From the NCBI GenBank assembly GCA_030151925.1, contig JASLCY010000434.1, positions 1 through 6,787 of the forward strand: a stretch of DNA of 6,787 nucleotides, given 5' to 3'. Under the pieces are notes generated by a model. The model did no database searches. It worked only from the letters and a program-made list of their open reading frames with translations, and was not told the DNA's origin. The translations under genes were made by a program, and so were the position numbers. This stretch comes from Oligoflexus sp. GTDB taxonomy: Bacteria > Bdellovibrionota_B > Oligoflexia > Oligoflexales > Oligoflexaceae. Positions 1 to 5,473 of the stretch are shown in pieces (within the stretch, counting starts at the first letter, position 1; every line of letters starts with the position of its first letter).

Positions 1-435
1 CGGCTCAGCGATCATAAGGTCTTCGGCACCTATTCTTCGCCGGCCACCGCGCTCGCGTTCGGCGTCGATGACATTCCCATCGTCGGTCTCTTCAATGAGA
101 ATAAGGTGATGTGGTCCTGGGATGCCAACGCCTCGTCGGCGACCATCGCCAGCCCCAATAACGCCGCGATCGACGGCACGGGACGCGTTTATATCGCCAA
201 GGCCGATCCGCTGGCGGGCGAGATCCATCGCTACGATCAAAGGACGCCGAGCGGCGATCAACTCGTGGCCGACAACCTCCTGGGCCCGACCGGCATCGCG
301 ATCGACCTGATCGGCAATATGTTCGTGGTGGAACAAGGCGCGAGCCGCATCGTACTCGTAACCTACGACGGGCAGAAATATGAATGGCTCCCGGGGATCG
401 AAGACGGCCAATACCTGGCTTTTACGCAGTATTGA
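1..435 (+). CDS. NHL-like beta-propeller protein, C-terminal part (5' end outside window, apparently frameshifted)
   Basis: The frame is open from the first base of the window, so the gene begins upstream; 144 codons are visible. The translation has repeating propeller-blade character: residues like NAAIDGTGRVYIAKAD and GPTGIAIDLIGNMFVVEQG follow the NHL/SMP-30 pattern, in which a G-P-x-G-I-A-I-D strand leads into G-x-x-F/Y-V-V and then a turn and a strand (RIVLVTYDG). Such propellers usually sit in the periplasm or at the surface as binding scaffolds, or act as lactonase-like enzymes. No catalytic residues can be assigned here. The frame stops at a TGA (433-435), but coding-quality sequence resumes in another frame just before it and runs to 557, so the real C-terminus was probably longer. 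Whether the gene is a pseudogene, or the base loss is a sequencing error, cannot be told from this window. The propeller assignment is moderately sure, the exact family less so. Confidence 0.7.
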   Translation, partial: RLSDHKVFGTYSSPATALAFGVDDIPIVGLFNENKVMWSWDANASSATIASPNNAAIDGTGRVYIAKADPLAGEIHRYDQRTPSGDQLVADNLLGPTGIAIDLIGNMFVVEQGASRIVLVTYDGQKYEWLPGIEDGQYLAFTQY

Positions 436-557
436 GAGGTTTATTCACCGAGGATTCGTTTGGCGATGGTGCGACAACGCTGAAGGAAACATCAATCTTC
501 GGTTTCACGGCCGACGGCGGTGCCAGTGGATATTTCTTGTTCGCGGCGGTCTTCTAG
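423..557 (+). pseudogene. Displaced C-terminal tail of the beta-propeller gene (-1 frameshift)
   Basis: Reading from about base 423 in the frame one base behind the upstream gene gives Y-A-V-L-R followed by GLFTEDSFGDGATTLKETS and then a tail GFTADGGASGYFLFAAVF, ending at TAG (555-557). The composition (Gly/Asp turns, alternating aromatic and small residues) and the GC-ending codons resemble the upstream propeller, whereas the other two frames give Arg/Cys-rich nonsense. Frame 3 is closed by a TGA at 381-383, so the change of frame must lie between 384 and 435. A four-T run at 420-423 is the most likely place for a lost base. The piece has no start codon context or ribosome binding site of its own, so it is best read as the end of the upstream gene. 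Confidence 0.6.
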
Positions 558-607
558 TCTCCGCTGCGCTTCCCCCGTGCGATGGGTACAGAGCCCAAAG
601 TATCGCC

Positions 608-643
608 AAAAAAATAAGCCTTCTCCGCGAGGAGAAGGCTTAT
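608..643 (-). terminator. Rho-independent terminator of the recA cluster
   Basis: A perfect 13-bp stem (614-626 pairing with 631-643) closes a 4-nt loop. On the minus strand it is followed directly by a run of six T (608-613 read in reverse), the classic intrinsic terminator layout. It lies 43 nt after the stop of the minus-strand gene at 687-1094 and so closes the EI24-recA-downstream cluster. On the plus strand the stem is not followed by a T run, so it would not terminate the propeller gene efficiently. Confidence 0.9.
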
Positions 644-686
644 CGTCAGACTTTGGAAGATATCTTGTTTCTGTTGAGTTGAGACT

Positions 687-1094
687 TCAGGGGCTCGGAC
701 TGCGGGCCGGCTTGTCACCCACCTTTTTATTCGCAAGCGAATTGTAGTGAGCGGCAAGCTTTTGAGCACTCTCCGGCAAGGTGAGCTCACCCTCGAGTGT
801 TTCCAGTTTTACGTTCTGGGCCTGACAGCTGATGGCGAACATGAGCCAATCGAGATTGGTCGTATAGTTCGCAGGTAACTTGGCGAACACCACCTTCTCG
901 AAGTTCCCCTGCCTGAGCAGGCTCAGGGCAGCTTTCACTTCGGTCTGGCGAACTGAGCTTTCATAGATGCTTGCTGGCGTGCAACGCACCTTGTCCCAGG
1001 TCAGACCGGTGTTTTTCATCCACTGCCGCACGTTCTGCCAGCATTCCTGCTCGCCGATCTCATGCTCCGGCAGATAAAGAAGGACTTTGCTCAA
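687..1094 (-). CDS. Small protein downstream of recA, resembling a catalytically dead serine-recombinase N-terminal domain
   Basis: This is a 135-aa soluble protein with no signal peptide or membrane segment. The start is TTG, 3 nt past the recA stop, with AAGGAA inside the last recA codons 6 nt upstream, so translation is probably coupled to recA. The layout matches a resolvase N-terminal domain: an opening beta strand (KVLLYLP, residues 3-9), a helix, then ALSLLRQGNFEKVVFAKL (56-73), which parallels the family's 'LL..L..GD.LVV.KLDRL.RS', and finally NVKLETLEGE (94-103), parallel to 'GV.L.SL.E'. The key residues are missing. Y-x-R-x-S is Y7-L-P-E-H11, and the DRLGR segment is replaced by PANYT (74-78). 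No DNA-binding helix-turn-helix follows, only a short Lys/Pro/Ser tail. It occupies the place where many bacteria have recX, but does not look like RecX. The gene is certain, the fold similarity is inference, and the function is unknown. Confidence 0.85.
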   Translation of the reverse strand: MSKVLLYLPEHEIGEQECWQNVRQWMKNTGLTWDKVRCTPASIYESSVRQTEVKAALSLLRQGNFEKVVFAKLPANYTTNLDWLMFAISCQAQNVKLETLEGELTLPESAQKLAAHYNSLANKKVGDKPARSPSP

Positions 1095-1097
1095 AGC

Positions 1098-2219
1098 TTA
1101 TTCCTTTTCGGCTGCTTTTTTCGCACCACGGCCCGCTTTCGCCTCGGTAGCCTTTTCACGTTCCGGAAGAGCCGCCAGAGCGCCTTTCCGTGTTTTCTCA
1201 GCCGGCGCGGCGTCCGCAAAACCCAGCTTGGTCTTAACTTCCAGTTCGATCTGCGCGAGGATCTCAGGATTGCTCTCGAGGAACTCTTTCGCTTTCTCAC
1301 GGCCTTGACCCAGACGCTGCTCCTTGTACGAGAACCAGGCGCCGGTCTTGTTGATGACCTCATGCGTCGAGGCGAGATCGATCAAATCGCCGATTTTCGA
1401 GATACCCTGACCGAAGAGGATATCGAACTCAGCCTCGCGGAACGGAGCCGCGACCTTGTTTTTCACGACTTTCACGCGTACGTGGTTACCGACCACGTCT
1501 TCGCCGACCTTGATCGAAGCCACGCGGCGGATGTCGAGACGAACCGACGAGTAGAACTTGAGCGCGTTACCGCCGGTGGTGGTTTCCGGGCTGCCGAACA
1601 TCACGCCGATCTTCATACGGATCTGGTTGATGAAGACGACCGTACAGTTCGAACGGGCGACCGAAGCCGTGAGTTTACGCAGAGCCTGCGACATCAGACG
1701 AGCCTGCAGACCGACGTGCATGTCCCCCATTTCCCCTTCGATCTCAGCCTTGGGCGTAAGAGCCGCGACCGAGTCGACGATGACCACGCTCACCGCTTCG
1801 CTGCGGACGAGCATATCGACGATCTCAAGGGCTTGTTCGCCGGTGTCCGGCTGCGAGACGAGGAGGTCTTCCAGATTCACGCCGATTTTTTTCGCATAGA
1901 CGGTATCGAGTGCGTGCTCCGCATCAACGAAGGCCGCAACGCCGCCCTGTTTTTGCACTTCCGCCGCGATATGGAGAGTCAGGGTCGTTTTACCGCTCGA
2001 CTCCGGACCGTAGATCTCAACGATGCGGCCCTTAGGTATGCCGCCCACACCGAGAGCGGCGTCGAGGGAGATGGAACCGGTTGAAATCGCCTCAACCTTG
2101 GCAGCTTCCTGCTCAGCGGTACCGAGGCGCATGATCGCGCCTTTGCCAAATTGCTTCTCGATGGAGCTGACGGCTGCCTCGATCGCCTTGGTACGTTCCG
2201 CTACGTTTTCAAAAGCCAT
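1098..2219 (-). CDS. recA: RecA recombinase
   Basis: RecA forms an ATP-dependent filament on single-stranded DNA, catalyses strand exchange in homologous repair and triggers LexA self-cleavage in the SOS response. The 373-aa product is complete. An N-terminal oligomerisation helix comes first, then Walker A GPESSGKT (71-78), the MAW-type segment around [16 protein letters not shown] (loop L1, about 155-170), Walker B VIVDS (146-150), and loop L2 with [20 protein letters not shown] (197-216), all matching the family. A C-terminal domain with [10 protein letters not shown] (261-270) and [10 protein letters not shown] (309-318) follows. The ATG has AAGGAG 8 nt upstream. Compared with the 353-aa E. 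coli protein the tail (about 340-373) differs: it is rich in Ala/Lys with ten basic and six acidic residues, where E. coli has a strongly acidic tail. The gene follows the EI24 gene by 35 nt and is probably co-transcribed with it. No LexA-type box was recognised in that gap. Confidence 0.98.
   Translation of the reverse strand: MAFENVAERTKAIEAAVSSIEKQFGKGAIMRLGTAEQEAAKVEAISTGSISLDAALGVGGIPKGRIVEIYGPESSGKTTLTLHIAAEVQKQGGVAAFVDAEHALDTVYAKKIGVNLEDLLVSQPDTGEQALEIVDMLVRSEAVSVVIVDSVAALTPKAEIEGEMGDMHVGLQARLMSQALRKLTASVARSNCTVVFINQIRMKIGVMFGSPETTTGGNALKFYSSVRLDIRRVASIKVGEDVVGNHVRVKVVKNKVAAPFREAEFDILFGQGISKIGDLIDLASTHEVINKTGAWFSYKEQRLGQGREKAKEFLESNPEILAQIELEVKTKLGFADAAPAEKTRKGALAALPEREKATEAKAGRGAKKAAEKE
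1101..1106 (-). promoter_or_regulatory. Ribosome binding site (AAGGAA) for the TTG-started gene after recA
   Basis: On the minus strand AAGGAA is formed by the last two sense codons of recA (Lys-Glu) and lies 6 nt before the TTG at 1092-1094. It decides the start of the downstream gene, because no ATG or GTG with a comparable site is nearby, and it implies that ribosomes finishing recA can re-initiate there. Confidence 0.65.
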
Positions 2220-2227
2220 AGAAACAT

Positions 2228-2233
2228 CTCCTT
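2228..2233 (-). promoter_or_regulatory. Ribosome binding site (AAGGAG) of recA
   Basis: A near-consensus AAGGAG lies 8 nt upstream of the recA ATG in the short gap after the EI24 gene. It confirms the recA start and suits strong translation. The rest of the gap (2234-2254) shows no recognisable -10/-35 pair. Confidence 0.7.
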
Positions 2234-2254
2234 AAAAATGAGAGGCCAACACAG

Positions 2255-2980
2255 TTAGAGAGTGGCTTCTTTATGCATATTGTCGGGCGGCAATCGTTCG
2301 AGACTGAGAAGCGTCCCGCCTACGACCGCCATAGGAACGAGTATCAACTGCAGGATCGGTATCAAGAACCAGAGTCCGAGACCCATAATGGACCACATAT
2401 CGCGTCCTGCGAGTTTCAGCCGCTCTTTCAAACGCATTCCGCGTCGAGCCAGCGGATAATCATAAAAGTCCCAGGCCACAAGCCATGCTGTTCCAAACAG
2501 GGCTAAAAGATTTAAACCTGGAATGATGAAAAGCACCAGGGACAAAATTCCAACCAGCAGGATCTTCTTAAGCTCTTCCGGGAAGAGTTTCAGGGACTGC
2601 CAAAAAGAAAGTTCTATCGCCTGCCCCGGTTTGAACTCACGCTCAATGGCCTGGGAAATACTCTCATAAATGGGCGATGCCAGAAGATTACTGAGCACGG
2701 CTCCAATCAACAAAACAGCGATCACCGCCGCGACGTAGAACACAAAGAGGCTGAGAAAGTAGAGTAACATTCTGAACCAGCCATCTTTTGGTTCCGTTAG
2801 AAAAAAACCCTGAAGTTCGGCGTGATAATGAACGAATAAAGCCCCCGCTCCCAGCATCCCGAACAAAGCGACCAAAGTCGGCACCATCAACAGCCCCAAG
2901 TAGAACGGATGGTTTTTCAACCAAACGACGCCTTTGGCATAAGTCTTTGCTCCACGTGCCAGATCGGTAAGGGGATACAA
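2255..2980 (-). CDS. EI24 domain / CysZ-like inner-membrane protein
   Basis: This 241-aa polytopic membrane protein has hydrophobic stretches at about 26-51, 70-97, 138-169 and 197-225, a layout typical of the EI24 (CysZ, formerly DUF540) family. Family-like signatures include the segment after the third stretch, WDFYDYPLARRGM (170-182), followed by a basic helix and then PMAVVGGTLL (216-225), which ends the last membrane segment. CysZ members mediate sulfate uptake, but many EI24 proteins outside the gammaproteobacteria have no tested substrate, and there are no sulfur genes here, so cysZ is not assigned. The start is TTG, chosen because AAGGA lies 6 nt upstream and the first ATG-encoded Met (Met32) would cut into the first membrane segment. 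The gene is divergent from the exported-protein gene at 3164 and is followed after 35 nt by recA. Base composition is somewhat more AT-rich than in the genes to the right. Confidence 0.85.
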   Translation of the reverse strand: MYPLTDLARGAKTYAKGVVWLKNHPFYLGLLMVPTLVALFGMLGAGALFVHYHAELQGFFLTEPKDGWFRMLLYFLSLFVFYVAAVIAVLLIGAVLSNLLASPIYESISQAIEREFKPGQAIELSFWQSLKLFPEELKKILLVGILSLVLFIIPGLNLLALFGTAWLVAWDFYDYPLARRGMRLKERLKLAGRDMWSIMGLGLWFLIPILQLILVPMAVVGGTLLSLERLPPDNMHKEATL

Positions 2981-2986
2981 AATCTA

Positions 2987-2991
2987 TCCTT
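2987..2991 (-). promoter_or_regulatory. Ribosome binding site (AAGGA) deciding the TTG start of the EI24 gene
   Basis: Minus-strand AAGGA lies 6 nt before the TTG at 2978-2980. No ATG or GTG with a comparable site exists near the N-terminus, so it supports the TTG start. Confidence 0.6.
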
Positions 2992-3044
2992 ATAGCCAGA
3001 ATTTAGGGAACTGTATAAATCTCTATCGCATAAACTCAGCATGC

Positions 3045-3073
3045 CTGAAAAAGCGACGATCTGCACTTATATT
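3045..3073 (+). promoter_or_regulatory. Candidate sigma70-type promoter for the 3164 gene
   Basis: CTGAAA (3045-3050, four of six matches to TTGACA) and TATATT (3068-3073, five of six to TATAAT) are separated by exactly 17 nt in the AT-rich divergent region. Transcription would begin near 3080, leaving a leader of roughly 85 nt or more before the candidate start codons. It has been judged by eye only. Confidence 0.4.
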
Positions 3074-3092
3074 TAGGGGAAAGATTCTGCGC

Positions 3093-3139
3093 GGCCTGCC
3101 CTCATAAACGCAGCCAAACCGCCGATAAACGAGGAGGCC
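3093..3139 (+). promoter_or_regulatory. Leader stem that pairs up an AGGAGG sequence
   Basis: GGCCT (3093-3097) and CCTC (3100-3103) pair with AGGCC (3135-3139) and GAGG (3131-3134). This makes a 9-bp stem with a two-base GC bulge around a 27-nt loop in which ATAAAC occurs at both edges. The right arm contains AGGAGG (3132-3137), the only strong Shine-Dalgarno-like sequence in the leader, although it is 26 nt from the first ATG (3164). The stem could regulate translation or be coincidental. No known riboswitch consensus was recognised. Confidence 0.3.
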
Positions 3140-3163
3140 AGTCAACACGCGGAAAGACCTCAG

Positions 3164-4501
3164 ATGCAGACACGCGGAACCCTAGCGATGTTCAAAAAAG
3201 TGAAGCCATACATTTTTATGGCTTCAACAATTTGTAATCGTAAACGCGTTCGAGCGCAAAGGGAAAATAGCAGAAAGTTCAAAAGTCTTCTGGCCCTATG
3301 CCTCGCTCTGCTCACGGCATCTCTAAGCCTTGCCCCTTCTGCTTTTGCAGCCGACAAAGCTCCGGGACTCAGCATTTTACCGTGGCAACTCATAGGCACG
3401 GATAACGAATTCTTCACTCGAAATCACGAAAAGTTGGCCGCCCTTCACCAGCAGCTCGCCCAGAGCCTCGTGAACAACGCGCAGCCGCTCGACACCTGGA
3501 TCGCAGCCCAGGGCCGCACTCTGCCTTACAACCTGCAGCACAGCCTGCATCCCGTGCTGGCCGGCGAATCCAAAAGTGGCGAATCCTCTCCGGCCTATGT
3601 CGTGCCTATTCTCTGCCGCATCGGTCCGGCAATCATAGTCGCGACGGAGCTAGTAGACCTTCAGGACAACCGGCTCATCGCCGCAAAACAAAAATTCACG
3701 CCCGACTCCGCCTGGGAGAACGGCACGCCTATCAGCCTAGGGACCGATTGGGCGGAGAGCCTCAAGAGCGACTCGAAACCCAAGGATCCGGACGCACCGG
3801 CCTTCAAACTCGCTCTCGGCCTGCTCCGCAGCAGCTCGACCACCCTTAAGGGCCAGCACGAGTGCTTCAACATGCTCCTCGGCCACGAACTGCACAAGAC
3901 CTTCGCGGTTCCCACGCCGCTCGACCTGCTCGAGGGCTATCGCCTGCGGCAGACGCTCCTCGGCGCGACCAAACCGATCCGCAGCACCCGCACGCTGCTC
4001 GTGGACTGGGGCATGAAACCCGAATTTCCCAAACTGAAAACCCAGGTGCTCGCCAGCGAATCGGTGCTCGGCTCCGAGGTCCCGCCGCGTCAGGAGATAA
4101 CATTCGAAGTCCGTTCGGGCGAAGACCGGCTGGTCGTCCCCGACGAACTCATGAATCTCTTGAAGGATAAAAAGAACGCCCTGCTCGTCAAAGACAAACC
4201 CCAGGTCGCGAAGATCTTCGGCGCCTGGGTTTATCTCGATCGCGGCCGCGCCTGGGGCCTGGACATGAATGACAGGCTTTATTTCGAGGACGGCGGGCGC
4301 TTCGTGAAAGGCCATGTGGTGGGTTTCTTCGGCTCGGGCCTCGGCCTCAAGTCACCCCGCGGCTTCCCTATCGAAGAAGGCGCCATCGTCTTTATCCGCA
4401 AAGGCCAAAGACAGGTGAAGGTCGGCGACAGTTTCGACTTCGACCCAACCGAATTCCCGACGCCTTGGCCCCCCGTCCGCCAACCCTCTAAAACTCACTA
4501 G
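3164..4501 (+). CDS. Exported protein of unknown function with possible SH3-like C-terminal domain
   Basis: From the first ATG (3164) the product has 445 residues. A Sec-type signal peptide lies at 38-62: basic RKFK, a hydrophobic run SLLALCLALLTASLSLA, and an AFA|AD cleavage site after residue 62. The n-region is unusually long, so ATG 3188 (Met9) or ATG 3218 (Met19) could be the real start; none has a good ribosome binding site, and the first 30 codons are much more AT-rich than the rest. The mature protein is predicted periplasmic and has no recognised catalytic motif. Near its start it reads LSILPWQLIGTDNEF, which is faintly like the opening strand of periplasmic FlgT/CsgG/TolB-N-type domains. 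Residues about 348-424 (GAWVYLDRGRAWGL, then RLYFEDGG, VKGHVVGFFGSG and EEGAIVFIRKGQ) alternate strands and tight turns like a small SH3-like barrel, as at the end of FlgT. That comparison is weak and no flagellar genes are nearby. It is convergent with the DUF4862 gene. Confidence 0.85.
   Translation: MQTRGTLAMFKKVKPYIFMASTICNRKRVRAQRENSRKFKSLLALCLALLTASLSLAPSAFAADKAPGLSILPWQLIGTDNEFFTRNHEKLAALHQQLAQSLVNNAQPLDTWIAAQGRTLPYNLQHSLHPVLAGESKSGESSPAYVVPILCRIGPAIIVATELVDLQDNRLIAAKQKFTPDSAWENGTPISLGTDWAESLKSDSKPKDPDAPAFKLALGLLRSSSTTLKGQHECFNMLLGHELHKTFAVPTPLDLLEGYRLRQTLLGATKPIRSTRTLLVDWGMKPEFPKLKTQVLASESVLGSEVPPRQEITFEVRSGEDRLVVPDELMNLLKDKKNALLVKDKPQVAKIFGAWVYLDRGRAWGLDMNDRLYFEDGGRFVKGHVVGFFGSGLGLKSPRGFPIEEGAIVFIRKGQRQVKVGDSFDFDPTEFPTPWPPVRQPSKTH
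3201..3226. repeat. 10-bp inverted repeat overlapping a candidate start codon; terminator-like on the minus strand
   Basis: TGAAGCCATA (3201-3210) pairs perfectly with TATGGCTTCA (3217-3226) around a 6-nt loop. On the plus strand the right arm contains the in-frame ATG at 3218, so that start would be buried in the mRNA. On the minus strand the hairpin is followed by C and then six T (3194-3199 read in reverse), which looks like an intrinsic terminator and would stop antisense transcription before the EI24-recA promoter region. Confidence 0.6.
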
Positions 4502-4532
4502 AAGCCTTCCCCTTTATTGAGCTGGCTTCTAG
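4498..4532. terminator. Inverted repeat between convergent genes, possible bidirectional terminator
   Basis: CTAGAAGCC (4498-4506) pairs with GGCTTCTAG (4524-4532) across a 17-nt loop. The arms contain the TAG stops of both convergent genes (4499-4501 on plus, 4529-4531 on minus). On the minus strand the stem is followed by TGAGTTTTAG, giving a modest T run; on the plus strand no T run follows. Placement favours a shared terminator, but the long loop and weak tails make this moderate. Confidence 0.5.
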
Positions 4533-5473
4533 ACACGCAAGCTTTCAAAAGCTTCGAGCTGCTGTTTCAGAAAGTCGAGCCGCTGCGGCAGAGTCAGGCT
4601 CGAAGGCGCCGGCTGGACCTTGATCCCGAGCTGGAGAGGCGAATCCTTGGGGATGTTTTGCAGGATCGCGGCGACCCGATCTTTGGTCATGAGTCCCCGC
4701 GTCGGCTCCCAAGGCAGACGGGAACCCGTTGCCAGCGGCGCATGATTATCCTGCCACGCCCCGTAAAGCGGATCATCCGCGGCCGTACCCGAGAAGAGGA
4801 AACCGCCGACCCTGTCACCGAGCTGCTCGAGCTGACGAAGCGGTTCGTCGGCATCACGCGCCTCCACGGCCGAACGTCCCCAATTCAACGCAAATTTCAG
4901 CTTCGGATGCTTCACCCGCGCCGCCACCTCACGCTCCTCGTCCAGCGTGAAAAAACCCTTGCTGAAGGTTTTATCCGCAGCATAAGCGTCGCAATGCTCA
5001 ATCCACAGCTCAGCGCCGCCGAAGTCCCACTCGAGCAAAGTCTCGAGCGAAGCCTGGAAAGCATCGGGCCGCGCATAAGGCCGCGTAGGAGCCGAATGAA
5101 CCTGCACAGCGCGGACGATGGCCGCGCCCGCGCGCTGATGGATCGCATCGATCCGCTCCCGGACCAGAACGTAACGATCGAGCGCGACCTTCCGCAGGTC
5201 CTTATCCTGCGCCGCGAGACCTATCCCGGGATTGCGCCCGAGCAGGTTCATGGTGCCCGGCAAAGGCGTAACCGCGTACTCCCAGTCGAGCGGCAGGCGA
5301 TTCACGAGGCCCAGCGGGTCCTGCGCGTGGATATCCGCGTAAAAAGGCAATTCGAGGCCTTTGACGTGCGGCAGCTCCCGAAGGCCGCCCCACCATCGAT
5401 CCTCGGCCTCGCGCGTCGCCTCACCGAGGCTCGCGTTCCCCGCATAGGCTCCGAGTATCCAACCCGCGCTCAT
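4529..5473 (-). CDS. DUF4862 family protein, predicted TIM barrel
   Basis: This 314-aa soluble protein matches the uncharacterised DUF4862 family from end to end. It opens with GWILGAYAGNASL (4-16), then VKGLELPF (37-44), TPLPGTMNLLGRNPGIGLA (69-87), QVHSAP (124-129), LWIEHCDAY (156-164), KFALNWGRSAVEARD (193-207), GFLFSGT (224-230) and DNHAPL (242-247). The repeated strand-end Glu, His and Asp residues (Glu41, His126, Glu159, His160, Asp162, Asn197, His244) suggest a xylose-isomerase/AP-endonuclease-like barrel that binds a metal or a sugar-like ligand. That is inference, since no reaction is established to my knowledge. The ATG overlaps the TGA of the preceding lipoprotein-like gene as ATGA, and no Shine-Dalgarno precedes it, so translation is probably coupled. 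No signal peptide is present, so it should be cytoplasmic. Confidence 0.85.
   Translation of the reverse strand: MSAGWILGAYAGNASLGEATREAEDRWWGGLRELPHVKGLELPFYADIHAQDPLGLVNRLPLDWEYAVTPLPGTMNLLGRNPGIGLAAQDKDLRKVALDRYVLVRERIDAIHQRAGAAIVRAVQVHSAPTRPYARPDAFQASLETLLEWDFGGAELWIEHCDAYAADKTFSKGFFTLDEEREVAARVKHPKLKFALNWGRSAVEARDADEPLRQLEQLGDRVGGFLFSGTAADDPLYGAWQDNHAPLATGSRLPWEPTRGLMTKDRVAAILQNIPKDSPLQLGIKVQPAPSSLTLPQRLDFLKQQLEAFESLRV

Noticed and set aside
420..426. Programmed -1 frameshift site at the T run
   Set aside because: The sequence does not fit X-XXY-YYZ and no convincing downstream stimulatory hairpin was seen.
380..682. Plus-strand frame of 100 codons across the propeller gene end
   Set aside because: Arg/Trp/Cys-rich and runs through the terminator hairpin; the frame-3 tail explains the region better.
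1062..2084. Long plus-strand open frame of 340 codons opposite recA
   Set aside because: It mirrors recA codon structure, its product is rich in Arg/Asp/His without any family pattern, and recA on the other strand is certain.
3737..4315. Minus-strand open frame of 192 codons inside the exported-protein gene
   Set aside because: It is a shadow of GC-rich codons, with no ribosome site or recognisable domain.
4539..4554. Inverted repeat AAGCTTTCAAAAGCTT
   Set aside because: It lies within the last codons of the DUF4862 gene and has no T run on either strand; probably chance.
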